From assembly GCA_964019055.1 (NCBI GenBank), contig OZ025221.1, positions 811,001-875,000 on the forward strand: 64,000 bases of DNA, written 5' to 3'. The stretch comes from Anthopleura xanthogrammica. Taxonomy: Eukaryota > Cnidaria > Anthozoa > Actiniaria > Actiniidae. The position numbers and the translations under genes were made by a program. How positions within the stretch are numbered: position 1 is the first letter of the stretch; each line of letters starts with the position of its first letter. Of this stretch, positions 1 through 37,905 are shown in pieces. Under the pieces are notes generated by a model. The model was not told where the DNA came from. It did not search any database and saw only the letters and a program-made list of their open reading frames with translations.

Positions 1-3000
1 CTTGGTTACGAGACTGCAGTTAAAGCCTTCAACAAAGACAACGACGTATGGGAAGAAATTGAAGGTCAGTTTTTCGATTGCCTAAGTTTTATAAAAAAAA
101 AGAAGAACAAAAAAGAACGAAAAAAGAAACGAAAAGAAAAGAAAAAGTAGAAAAAAAGAAGAAAAGAAAAGAATATATATATGTGGGTCCTCTGTGAAAC
201 GTTTTTTGATAACACATTTTTTATTATTATTAGAACTTAATGACAAGTCACATCTCCCTGAACACTCCATTCAAGTAGAGATCAGTAAGCTGACTATCTT
301 AGCAGTCGTAACAAAACTCATCACAGATCGATTCCAAGTCACACCCAAAGGATGTGTTGTCAGGTCTTCTGTATGTGATGATGTCATAGTTGAGTTCCCT
401 GAAGGAGCTGTTGACAAGACCGTAGAAGGAACTTTAAAGGTTTGGATAACATTAATTTTTTTCACGTTAAACATACTAGCAGTAGCTCTAAATAATGTTC
501 TTTTCTATCAAGGTAATGACACGTCAGTAAATCTCAAAAAGTTCCATTACTATTAAATGTATATTTTTGGAAACCACTGTTATCATTACTACGTGCTGAT
601 CAAGACAGACTCTCGTAACAGATTAATCAGCAATAGCCGACCGTCATTCAAATAAATCGTAAATAAAGTGTATAATATGAAGGTACATGGGAAACCATTA
701 CGGATACTGAATATCTCGGCAACAAAATGAGATATCAAAGAATGGTAAAAGCCATTCCTATTTATTTAGGGCTTTCAAATCACAAAGGCATCTTCAGCTG
801 TATGTTTTAGACGAAATTTAAGACACATTAATTCCACTTCTGTAAAACTGGAAGTAGCCATTTCTGGGCGTGGAGCCACATCACAAATTAGTCAACACGT
901 GGTCTGTTTTCGTTGTGCCAATATTCAAGCTCGTAACCAAAAACTGAACAATTAATGTATGCCCCATATTCCTGCCGGCACTAGTAGCTGTGGAAACTGA
1001 TATATATATATATATATTCTCAGTCTTGCTTCTTTTGTCCTTCTAAAGTTAATGCTGATGTCTGAAATCATCTACCAATCCAAAGATGCTTGTCCAATTC
1101 TCTGTATGGATGGTTTTTCAAGTATTACTTTTTCAAAGCCTGTCATCGTAAAGATGCCCGTACAAGATAACACAGCAGAATACTCAACAAACGAAATTAT
1201 GCTTCTTCGCTTGGAAGATAACAATTGGGAAGATGTAACTCATGAAGTACATATTGTAACGTTTAAGACCCACATAGAATTTCACGTCAAGCACTTTTCC
1301 TGGTAAGTGGATGCTTTGATTCATTTCATTGTCTTTTTTCATAAATGCTTTGTATGCAGTTTTCATCTGGGCAATTTATTGGTCGGGACACTTTGTATAC
1401 GGAGTAAGGTATTCAGTCCCAAAATTGCTTCACGTTATGAATGACTTTAACTCCCCTCCCCCTCCCTTCCTTTTCCCTCCTCCCCAATCCCCCAGTAATC
1501 TCAGTAAAATATACTGTATGATAAATAATGGTATTTGAACTGAGTGGAGTACAATTTGGTCTGAAATCAAACAAGTAATTACAAAATTGCACGAAACGAA
1601 GTTCAATTACCACTTAATTATATCCATTTTAAAATCAATACAGTAGGAATTTAAAATTTAAATCCATTTTTTTCAATTCCATCCATTTTCATCTAGAAAA
1701 ATCTCCTTCAAAAGTTTTTCTCATGCTTTGAATTGGCTTTTGTTTTCTGTGATCTGATTGTTCAAATTTTGTTTTCTACAATTTCACTGGCTCTTCAAAA
1801 CAGTGCGATTTAAAACTCAAAATGGTGCGAATAGAAAATAAATAGCACTGCTGAGAGCCAATCAGATTGCGGGATTTGCTTGTGATTTCAAATTGGACAT
1901 AATTAAATAAGATACCAAACCCGAATTGCTGATCACGGGAGAGAACGAATACGTAGCTGCTGATGCAGTATGATACCGGCTCGGCTCAGAACCAAACTCG
2001 TAAATTTAAATTAGGTTTCGAGAACACTTGATCCATTACCTAAATGTATACCTCTATTGATTTTTTATCTTTAAGTTTGTGGCCATGGAAGTCGAAAGCA
2101 AATATCAAATTTGCTTCTAAGATATTTCAGTATTTACGTTCTTCGCCGCAAGTTGTCTGTTTCGCTGCCTTCAAGAACAACGAAGAAGCAAGTGGGTCAG
2201 TACAAAAGTTAACACTGGTGTGTGTTGCAAACCACAAGCAACGTGAAATCATATCTAACATGAAAGGTAAAGAAATGTTCAAATTTTCAACCGCCACATA
2301 TTTAGTATTCAGTGGAAGTGCGTAGATATGATATGTTCTTCCAATATGTCTTTGATTTGGTCAAGTTCATTAAGTCAACTGACAAACTCACCGACTGAAT
2401 GACCGACGAATTAGTTTCATGCATGATCAAGTAACGATCGACCGACCGACCGACCGACCGACCGACCGACCGACAGACGGACAGACCGACAGACCGACAG
2501 GCTGGCTGGCTGGCCGGCTGACCGACCGATGGGGTGGTGGGTTACTGGGTTTGTTCCTTGAATTGGCTCGTTACCATGACTTCTAAAAAAGTGCTTATTT
2601 ACTTTAAGATGAGGGCTATTCCAGACTTGCATTAGCTACTGGTGATCGGAGAATGAGACCAAATGATAAAGCCTACCTGAAGTTCGATGGTGCTGATGTG
2701 AGACATGTGAGAGTTACAAGTTTTTTTCTAAGGTTAGTAAAGATATGCGCTGACATTACGGGTTTACAGTCGACAAACTTCACGCATGAACCCATTTTCT
2801 ACGATTCTACCAATATTCAAATTAATATTCGAATATTCATTTGAATATTCGTAGGTTGAAAATGAATATTCGTAGAATATTCGAAAAGGGTCTATTGTTT
2901 TAGCTGGATGTCGGTATTGTTGTTGCTGTTGTTGTCAGCTGTTATTGATATTCATATTGCCTGCGCGCAAAATGGTATCCAAACTAATCACTATTGCTTT

Positions 3001-5014
3001 TTGAAGCTTCTTAAAAGGCGAGATCTGTAGAAAGGAACTGAGTGTACGTGATAAAGAGCAAGATGACGATAACCTCGGAGAAATGGTCCACGTTAATTTC
3101 TTCCCGATGCCTGAAGAAAATTTTGACTTACTTTTGTGCACTCTCCCAATGAGCAAGGACAAGGTATTTTCGAAAAGTGGCGGACCTGAGAACCCATCGG
3201 TGAGTAGTAAATTCTGGGATTCGCTAAATAACAGGAAGCCAAATATTACAAACCACAGAGAGAACCATTTTAGTTAGTCACAAACGCCAGCTGAGTTGAC
3301 CTTCAGAACATATTCAAGGTCAACCAATCAGAATTGAGGATTCAACATTGTATTTTGATTAGCATTTCCCATTATTCTGCCAAGAGAATTTATGAAATAC
3401 GAATTCTTCCTTCTTTAAATTGATCGTAAACGCTAGTCAAACTCTGGTCGGACTCGGAAAATGCTAACAATTTTTTTTGCCCATAGTTCCTTTCAGGGAA
3501 CGTAATCAATTCAGTTGGCGGCTCTTGTGTTATCAGAACATAAAACAACAAAATATATTTTAAAAAATCGACTTTTTTTGTCAAAAAATGATAAATATAA
3601 TAGATTCACGAACTTTAAACGGCCAGGGAAGACGGCGTTTGTCAGCTTTCGCATTCCCCTCCTAAATTACTTAATGTTCATCATCCAGTTTTAACATTAT
3701 GAAATTCAGTTAAATATCTTGCTAAGAAAAATATTAAAACGAATTTCATGGCCACGTGAAGGTATGGAATATCACTTTGATAAGACATCTAGTCTTGATA
3801 ACTCCGTTATTAAAACACTGCCTACGCCGTTCAGTGAATGAATTGTAACAGCCTAAGATGAATTTAATGCCTTTTATCAACAAATGTTCTTGAGACTGTA
3901 TGTTTGGAAATCAGCTGAAAACCTTCAGACATGCTTCACAAATGGAAATCATGGAATCTGCAAAAACAACATCAGTGCAGCATATAGCTTAAGCTGATAG
4001 TAATATATTCACTCACGTATATTGAGTTGTTTACTAAATGTATATGTCTCCTTAAATTTGTAGACTGATGACTTTGATCATTTTGCCCAGCTTCATCAAA
4101 ATGACGTGCCTGATTCAGATTTGGGAGAAACTATTAGACTGTTAAAACCTTCCATTGGTGCAATAATTACTAAGAATGTTGGTAATGTGGCAAAGTGTGT
4201 GGCAACATGTTTCAGAATTGGAACCAAGTATGTCATTACCAACAAGCATGTCGTTAAGGGGATAAAGAAACTGGGTATCCAATGGAGTAGCTGTTATGTT
4301 GACTTTAACTATGAAGTACAAGCGCCACCACCTGCAGCCGATAGCTTTCGGTTTAATTTCGCACCTAACCCTGAATTGGTCTGCTCTAAAGAGCTGGACT
4401 ATGCCATCCTTGAGTTGAATCCAGAAGGCAGAAACCTTCCACCAAGTTTGGTTGATCCTGACTCTGGATTTAATATTGCTCCACCTGGTCGTCAGCTTCA
4501 AGGTGGAGATCGTTTAACTTTAATTGGGCACCCTGGAGGAAAGAAGAAACAAACAGATTTCTCCTGTCCAATCAAGCATGAAGCAGATATTAAAGACCTT
4601 GAAAATACGAATAAATATGACGAGATTCAAGAAATCTACGATAATCCACATTGTGCTACCTACGATGTAAGCACGTTCTTCTGGGGTTCTTCTGGATCTC
4701 CTGGGCTTTTGCTGGAGGAGAATTTTTTGGTGGTTCTCCACGGGAGTGGCATTCGTACTCAGTCAACCAACAAGCATTATCTATCAGTATTTCCTACTCA
4801 GCCGGGAACCAATAATCTTCATGTATTAGAATTTGGCCATTTGATGTCGTCTGTTGTTGAAGATGTTAAGAAAAAGATAAAGGATGGTAAAATTCCAAAT
4901 GTGACTAACGTGGATGAAATTTTTGGACCTTCAACTTCACCATCTAACGGGGATAGCCCACAGCCAAAGCTCGATGACCCGAGTCAGAACGAACTCAGTG
5001 CCAGTGGACAGTGA
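1..5014 (+). CDS. ZU5-ZU5-UPA-trypsin-like protease fusion protein (5' end outside window)
   Basis: Exons 1..64, 234..439, 1049..1302, 2076..2266, 2609..2732, 3007..3199 and 4064..5014; splice phases chain (1,0,2,1,2,0) to 660 residues plus stop. Residues 1-60 look like the end of a first ZU5 domain. Residues ~61-175 form a second ZU5 (VEFPEGAVDK, LLRLEDNNWEDVT) ending in HFS (172-174), the self-cleavage motif of PIDD and of the FIIND of NLRP1/CARD8. Residues ~176-344 occupy the UPA position. Residues ~350-600 are a trypsin-fold peptidase resembling FAM111: His406 in TNKHVV, Asp456 in LDYAIL, Ser556 in GSSGSPG, so the triad is complete. No transmembrane segment or signal peptide is visible in the part present. 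Function inferred: a self-processing, probably intracellular, immune or death-type protein releasing a protease fragment. An ATTAAA at 5213 could be the poly(A) signal. Gene identity beyond domains is unknown. Confidence 0.85.
440..1048 (+). other. intron of the ZU5-protease gene
   Basis: Donor gtttgg, acceptor ctaaag. It contains a short (TA)n run at about 1001-1016. Nothing else recognised. Confidence 0.55.
1292..1300 (+). other. HFS autoproteolysis motif codons at end of ZU5-2
   Basis: The codons cac-ttt-tcc encode His-Phe-Ser, directly before the exon end at 1302. In PIDD, NLRP1 and CARD8 the chain breaks between Phe and Ser of this motif at the ZU5/UPA boundary. Here the motif lies at the same boundary and the next codon (Cys) is split by the intron. 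The motif and position are seen; the cleavage is inferred. Confidence 0.6.
1303..2075 (+). other. intron of the ZU5-protease gene
   Basis: Donor gtaagt at 1303, acceptor ttaag ending 2075. It holds a short C/T-rich tract near 1452-1496 and otherwise AT-rich sequence with nothing I recognise. Confidence 0.6.
2437..2530. repeat. (CGAC)n-type tetranucleotide repeat
   Basis: Tandem cgac/gacc units decaying into gacagacc and ggctggct units, in the intron between the exons ending 2266 and starting 2609. Confidence 0.85.
3200..4063 (+). other. intron before the protease exon
   Basis: Donor gtgagt at 3200, acceptor tttgtag ending 4063. AT-rich; no coding or repeat structure recognised. Confidence 0.55.
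4064..5014 (+). other. terminal exon encoding the trypsin-like peptidase domain
   Basis: One 951-base exon encodes 316 residues and the stop. It carries the whole peptidase: the His loop (KYVITNKHVV), the Asp loop (LDYAILELN), a GHPGGKKK segment as in FAM111-type peptidases, and the Ser loop (FFWGSSGSPG). The last ~55 residues are polar and Ser/Pro-rich, probably disordered. Having the peptidase in a single phase-0 exon is what a domain gained as one unit would look like. Confidence 0.8.
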
Positions 5015-5316
5015 TTAAATTCCTGGTTTGTAGTAGTTCAAGTATATTCTTATGTCATAGCCGTCAAGTTACGGTAATCGATTTTACGACAAGTATGGGA
5101 TGTAAAGGAAGATAAGGAGATAAGACAGGTAATCAGTTTGTGGAGAAGAGGGCTTTACTGAAAACCACTGAACGAGCGCGGATGAAATTGATTAGACTTG
5201 CCAGCCGAATACATTAAAGAAAAGCGCGGTTTTCTTGGGCGGTGAGTGCTACCCGCAATTCTTCGTTTGCACATTCTTAGGTTTTATATTCATATTTCTT
5301 ATAATTCTCTATCTGA

Positions 5317-5449
5317 TAGACCCCTTGCAGCACGTCGGAATGCAGCTCAATTTGGAGGACAAAGAATAGGTTATGATTCTCAGGAGATTGAAATTCTTTT
5401 ATTTTATCCTCCAAATTGAGCTACATTTCGACGTGCTACAAGGGGTCTA
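5317..5449. mobile_element. MITE family A, fold-back copy
   Basis: Begins TAGACCCCTTGCAGCACGTC and ends with its near-complement ...AGGGGTCTA. The arms are about 55 bp and the element about 133 bp. Flanking TA suggests a TA target duplication, as in Tc1/mariner-type MITEs. At least six more copies or fragments lie in the window. Confidence 0.75.
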
Positions 5450-5687
5450 TAAAGGCTATTTGGAATTAATGCAAAAATCATCAGTACATGTATTACTGTA
5501 TGATCTTAGTTAGATTAGGATACTAGGAAAAATTTGTAAATAACCAATGGTACTCACATATTTGAAAATATGGCAAAATCATATTGTATCAAAGTCGTAA
5601 ATAATACCAATACATAATTACTTTTAATTTGCTAAAGATGGGGAATCTCTATCTCCCACGTGCACGGAGACAACGGAGGCGGGAAGC

Positions 5688-5980
5688 TACAGTAAAAATC
5701 AAAAGTGTTGATACACTACCTCATATTGTTGGAAAAATTAAGCATGCAGTGTAAGAAAAAGCGCTTTAAAATTCGTATATAAACTAAATCCCCCCCTCCC
5801 CCATTCAATATTGTTCCTTGAGAATGTGGCTAGCTCACGGTACCCAACTTTGGCCATTAGACAATATTGCAAGGGGAGGGGAGGGGAGGGGGAGCGTACA
5901 GTGGACATCAGTCATTTCACACAGCCAATTTTGGGAGCATTATAGGGGTAGTGTATCAACACATTTCGATTTTTACTGTA
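5688..5980. mobile_element. MITE with ~35-bp inverted ends
   Basis: TACAGTAAAAATC...GTGTTGATACACTACC at the left is matched in reverse by GGTAGTGTATCAACAC...GATTTTTACTGTA at the right. The interior has a C-run and a GGGGA-rich stretch. No open reading frame. Confidence 0.7.
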
Positions 5981-6301
5981 GTTTTTAACCAAAAATGATT
6001 TGTTATGAGTTCCCTAAAGCTTTGCGAAAAAATTCATGGGGGAGGGGGCATTGCAACGGACCCCCAAGATTGCCCCCCCCCCCCCGCTTTTATTTAGACC
6101 AAAGAGTTGAACCATACTTTTGTACTTGTTCCCATATTTCAATAAACTCAATAAGTTGTGTTTGTACAATTTTCACGAAATTCAGTGTCGAAATCTAATC
6201 TAAAGTTAAACTTTTGTGCTGCTCAATCACAGACCCTCCATCGGACCATGCAAAGGTCCACCGTAAAGCTGCCGATACACACTGCAAATTTTTTTTTTGC
6301 G

Positions 6302-6624
6302 TTACAGTCAAAACGGCTCAAGTGTACCCCCCTAGAATCCATTAATGAATTTATTATTCGAATATTGAGTTCATTATTCACTCTGACTCCAAAATTGAAA
6401 ATGAATTATCTACTTGAGTTTTGATTGGATTCTTCAGCAATTGCCATGCCAAGGTAGAAAAACTCCCCAGAAAGCCATCCCTTAGAATTTAGTGTGAAAT
6501 GAATGTGAAGTTTGGCGTCTTCCGATTTTTTAATGAAAACTCAAAGTGAATAATCAACTCAATTTTCGAATAATAAATTCATTAATAGATTCTAGGGGGT
6601 ACGCTTGAGCCGTTTTGACTGTAA
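6302..6624. mobile_element. MITE with long inverted ends
   Basis: Left end TTACAGTCAAAACGGCTCAA is matched in reverse by TTGAGCCGTTTTGACTGTAA at the right, and the complementarity continues through the ccctagaatc stretch. TTA/TAA edges suggest a TA target site. Confidence 0.75.
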
Positions 6625-6956
6625 ATGCCAGCGCAACATACGTTATTCCCCGCGACGTTGAGGGCAACGAGCTCTTGCAACGCAAAAGAATGTTGCAGAA
6701 AATCAAAAAGAACTTTGCACACATAAATCACTCATGTTCGCTCGCAATGCAATAACGTATTCAGACTAGTAAAACAATGTTTAAAATGCTTCCACTGTCC
6801 AGGACTTTGCTAAGATGTGCTTGAGTGATAAAAGAGGCCACTATTATTGCATGCGCAGTAAAATTGTGATTATTGGAAGTATGTATTATATATTTCATCT
6901 AGGGTATCACACTTAGTGTGTTACTCAATAAGTTGTAAATAATCTGAAGTTAAATA

Positions 6957-7025
6957 AATAAATAATAAAAAAAGAAGAAGAAAAAAAGAAAAAAAAAAAG
7001 AAAAAAAAAAGAAGAAAAAAAAGAG
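6957..7025. repeat. A/G-rich low-complexity tract
   Basis: Runs of A broken by single G. It is followed by aagaggccactatta, which repeats a phrase found just before the tract (6833), so the tract may be the tail of an inserted retroelement. Confidence 0.6.
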
Positions 7026-7035
7026 GCCACTATTA

Positions 7036-7251
7036 CAGTGAGGACACTCGAACCGTGAACACTTTGAGGTTTTTTCATACTTTTTTACTCCTTTATCCCT
7101 TGTATGAATCGATTGGAAATATGATTTATTAGTTGAACAATAAGATTATTTGAGTTCAGTGCTTCATTTTCAGAAGGTTCGAAGCAGTGGAAGGTTCATA
7201 AAATAAAAAATATAAAAATATCAAGTGTTCATGGTTCGAGTTTCCTCACTG
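7036..7251. mobile_element. MITE family C, copy 1
   Basis: Ends CAGTGAGGACACTCGAACC and its complement ...CCTCACTG, flanked by TA on both sides; about 216 bp. Two very similar copies lie at 35318 and 48030. Confidence 0.8.
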
Positions 7252-7410
7252 TAAATCTTTAAAAAATATTGAAAAAAATAACAAGAGTAAAGTCCACTTA
7301 AAACGAGTCCCCTCTTCCCACCCTGGCTGGTCAGCGCGTGCATGAGAAAAACATCGATAGTACACGTGCTGTTCGCGTGATAGTAAAACATATGACCGGG
7401 TCAGCATCAA

Positions 7411-7415
7411 CCAAT
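7411..7415 (+). promoter_or_regulatory. CCAAT box upstream of GDH
   Basis: CCAAT lies about 120 bases upstream of the start-codon exon of GDH, in the likely promoter. Motif seen; role inferred. Confidence 0.35.
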
Positions 7416-7535
7416 AGCCATCCAGGGCCATAATGCCTTGTAAATAACAAGGTTCGAAGCCAGTACTACTAGTAGGTCAGTTTCAAGTAGAGTTCCTTGG
7501 ATTCTGAAAGTTAAAGCCTGAAATAGTCGTCCAAA

Positions 7536-14040
<6,505 letters not shown>

Positions 14041-14194
14041 AGGAACTCTGGATATCATTTTATTGATACAGTTATTGTACTTTTATTATGATTTGATTTT
14101 TTACTTCTTAAATCGAGGATAACGAGAACGATAGCGGCTAACTTTCTCATGATACTTTGGAAAATATAAATCAATATTTTGAACGATAAAATAA

Positions 14195-14410
14195 ACACAA
14201 AAACAAACAAAAAATCGAGAAAACCGATGTGTAATCAGAGAAAGAATTGACAGAGACAGAAAGACAGACAGACAGACAGACAAGCAACCAGTCAACAACA
14301 ACAACAACAACAAACTCGGTAAAACAAACAAAATTGTTAACCAAACACATAAACTTACAAACCAAACTAATAAACAAACAAACAAATCAGCAAACAAAAA
14401 ATCAAATAAA
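14195..14410. repeat. CAAA / ACAG low-complexity stretch
   Basis: Includes (ACAG) units at 14264-14281, CAA repeats near 14294-14313 and loose CAAA units. It creates reading frames on both strands that are compositional artefacts. Confidence 0.7.
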
Positions 14411-15021
14411 AATGAATCGTCCAAAGAAAGCAAAACCAAACTCAAAAACGAAAATTGAATCATCTTATTAGCAACAGCGAAAAAGTTCTCGGGCCGCCAT
14501 CTTTTTCAAGAAGTTTTGATTAAAATCAAAAATAAATTATTTTGATATTTTTTTTATCATTTTTTAGGATTTTTTTCACAGGTTAAGAACCTGCATGGAC
14601 ATTTGATGCATTGTAATAATAATTTAATGTGAAGTTTTACTGTGTTAATTTACTTAACTGTTGTCAGTTGTAAAATTTATGTGGCGTCTGTATCAAATCT
14701 CGTGTTGATCAAATCAAAATAGAGAAATATGAGTAAAGGAACTTCAGCGTTAATGGTGAATTTTCTTTGAACTTATTTATCACTTTCGTTATGCAATTAT
14801 TCGCCTTGTCAGGGCATGGTTAACTCACAAATAGAACCCTGAATCTGGGCTGATCAAGGTCAGGGCTTGGCTAACTCACAAATCAACAAGTTTCTTCTTT
14901 TCAAAATTTGTTTTATTAATCGAATATAAATTTTTTTACCAAAGTACAAAAATTATCATGTAGCAGAGGAAAATTACGATCAAAATACTATTCTAGTATC
15001 AGGATAACTGTTTCTAGTTCA

Positions 15022-15100
15022 AAAACCTTTTACCTTGGGCGTAATGTTTTTCCGCTTCAGACCACGTGTCATTCTCTATAGTATGATTTCTTTGTTTTAC
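15022..15100. mobile_element. MITE family B, one arm
   Basis: Carries acctt..gggcgtaatgtttt and cagaccacgtgtcattctc, the left arm shared with the copy at 63124; the opposite arm is missing. Confidence 0.5.
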
Positions 15101-15154
15101 TACCCTCCTTTTTGAAGATACATTAATGTGGATAAGACTCAAATAAAGAATCCC

Positions 15155-15262
15155 ATATACCTTTCCCGGTCTTTCCCGAATTCGCATGAGTGACCACGAG
15201 GCCAACCTCGACTTGGAACTATTGTTTCTTGGTCACTCCGAAGTGAATTCGGGAAAGGTATG
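15155..15262. mobile_element. short fold-back element
   Basis: Left atacctttcccg...cccgaattcgcat is matched in reverse by gtgaattcgggaaaggtatg; the inner arms include ggtcactc / gagtgacc. About 108 bp. Confidence 0.6.
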
Positions 15263-15736
15263 TTGACAACAATTTAGAAAATGGAAAACACTAAGCCCAA
15301 AGTAAAAGGGTCTCTACACAATGGATACCTCTATTCAAATTATTATTATTATCTTCTACATTGTTGAAAACTTGAGACTGAGGACTTGAAAAAAAAAATT
15401 TGGTTTCGCTATTTTCTTCAAGAGAACCGCCATGTTGGATGACAGAAACATAGAAACACAGAAACGTGCAGTGAAAATTTTCTTATGGCCAAGATGGCGG
15501 CCACGACGTCAAATGTACATATTAGCACGTGTTGAGTTGTATCTGGAACATATTTCAAGTCTTGTTCAAGACAGCCAAAAAATTGAGAAAAATTCCCCCA
15601 ACATGGCGGCCATGACTTCAAATACACGCAATAAATTCGGCTACTTTTATCGATGGTTCTGACTCCCCTTAGTTAACGTTGCTATGTCGCGCAGAATTTA
15701 AAACTCTGATAGCGGAAAATTGATCATAAATTGTTT

Positions 15737-15874
15737 CAATAGCTGTTATTACGGATGCATGCAAATGAGATATTCTTTTGTCTTAAGAATCATACAAGTG
15801 AGGCTATCGGGTTGATACAATGCTTGTTGTCTCATTTGCATCTCATTTGCATGCATCCGTAATAACAGCTATTG
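15737..15874. mobile_element. fold-back element
   Basis: caatagctgttattacggat and the following gcatgcaaatgaga are matched in reverse by tctcatttgcatgc then atccgtaataacagctattg. Probably a MITE. Confidence 0.7.
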
Positions 15875-15948
15875 CTTACTGTCTTGTGAAAATAATGAAG
15901 AGAATTGCCTCGTAATCTTTTTAGTATTCTTTAAAGCAGATACTGTGT

Positions 15949-16112
15949 AATTTACAATTTTCCATACATCGGTTCTCTGGTCAAAGCATTCAATCTTGGT
16001 AGCAAGATTGCGAGGCAGCAAGGTAATTTCAAGCGATTGTTATTCAAATTTTACCTTGCAGCCTCGACTGAATGCTTTGTCCAGAGAACCGATGTATGGA
16101 AAATTGTAAATT
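15949..16112. mobile_element. MITE family E, copy 1
   Basis: Palindromic: aatttacaattttccatac..ggttctctggtcaaagc on the left, complement on the right. Related copies at 34155 and 53945. Confidence 0.75.
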
Positions 16113-16257
16113 ATTTATGGGATAAGATAATTCCACTGGGAAAACTGCTCGGTAACAGTGGTTCGCTATTGCCTGAGTCGGAAACATGAATTACAATTTG
16201 TGGGCAAAATATAGAATTGGATTGTTCATTTAATATACATTTAGCATTGATTTGCTA

Positions 16258-16391
16258 TAGACCACTGGTAGCACGTCGGAATGCAGCTCATTTTGGAGGA
16301 CAAAACAAAATAATTTCAATCTCCTGAGAATTGGAACCTATTGTTTTGTCCTCCATATTGAGCTGCATTCCAACGTGCTGCAAGGGGTCTA
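16258..16391. mobile_element. MITE family A, copy
   Basis: TAGACCACTGGTAGCACGTC ... GACGTGCTGCAAGGGGTCTA style ends with tcctccaaattgagctgcatt-type arms, lying 75 bases past the Sfmbt stop codon, in its 3' region. Confidence 0.75.
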
Positions 16392-16465
16392 GATCTCGAT
16401 TGAAACCGACCTACTATAGATTGGATTAACATTGTTTTGCCAGTTTTTATCTATTTGCTTCTGAA

Positions 16466-37224
<20,759 letters not shown>

Positions 37225-37344
37225 AACTTCACCTATAATTATCAACAAAAATGTTACAATATTACTTACATACAGTATATATATATATATTATATTATAT
37301 TATATATATATATATAATTTTATATTTCCTTCAAATTTTATTGA

Positions 37345-37590
37345 TACCCTGAAACAACCTCTGGGCTAATCTAAGTCAGGGCATGGCTAACTCACAGATG
37401 GAACCCTGAAAAAACCTCTGGGCTGATCAAAGTCAGGGAATAGCTAGCTCACAGATGGAACCCTGAAACAACCTCTGGGCTGATCTAAGTCATAGCATGG
37501 CTAACTCACAGATAGAACTCTGAAACAACCTCTGGGCTGATCAAAGTCAGGGAATGGCTAACTCACAGATCGAACACTGAAACAACCTGA
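37345..37590 (-). repeat. 57-bp tandem units of the SINE family 2 tail
   Basis: Four to five units on the minus strand (ctgaaacaacctctgggctg, atctaagtcagggcatggct, aactcacagat), the same unit as at 17688 and 45640. Confidence 0.8.
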
Positions 37591-37723
37591 TATGTTTTCT
37601 TGGTATATGGTCCCATAAATCACTCTTGCAAAAGAAAAAAGAAAATTCAAAAATATATATATATAATTCTGTTGGTAATATTCTAGAATTTAGTTGTACA
37701 GATTTTCGTATGTAAAGTTATAG

Positions 37724-37905
37724 GACCAGGCAAACTGTAGCTCAGTTGGTTAGTGCGCGGCCTTCGGAGCTAGAGGTACACGGTTCGATCCTCAGGATCT
37801 CCACATCTGTTTTGACTTCTTTCTAGTCCGTGTAGCTTTAGCTTTAAATATACTCTTAAAACAAAGCATTGATGGAGAGAGGGAGTAAAGTGCACGCTGT
37901 CACAT
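37724..37905 (+). mobile_element. tRNA-derived SINE, family 1, copy 1
   Basis: Box A TAGCTCAGTTGGTTAGTGCG (37738-37757), box B GGTTCGATCCT (37782-37792), then acttctttctagtccgtgta and gatggagag...gtaaagtgc. A second copy at 52897 shares head and body. Confidence 0.75.

Larger units (their letters stand above)
5015..7410. other. intergenic region between the protease gene and GDH
   Basis: Holds the 3' flank of the protease gene, three MITE-like fold-backs (5317, 5688, 6302), an A-rich tract at 6957-7025 and a family C MITE at 7036. No gene seen; the short reading frames here show no family match. Confidence 0.6.
14041..16465. other. convergent intergenic region between GDH and Sfmbt
   Basis: Contains a CAAA/ACAG-rich stretch (14195-14410), SINE tail units (14812-14880), a partial family B MITE (15022), fold-backs at 15155, 15737 and 15949, a repeat with atggcggcc phrases (15420-15620) and a family A MITE (16258). 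No gene seen. Confidence 0.6.

Noticed and set aside
37738..37792. Functional tRNA gene
   Set aside because: Good A and B boxes but no matching acceptor stem, and a long shared body follows in a second copy.
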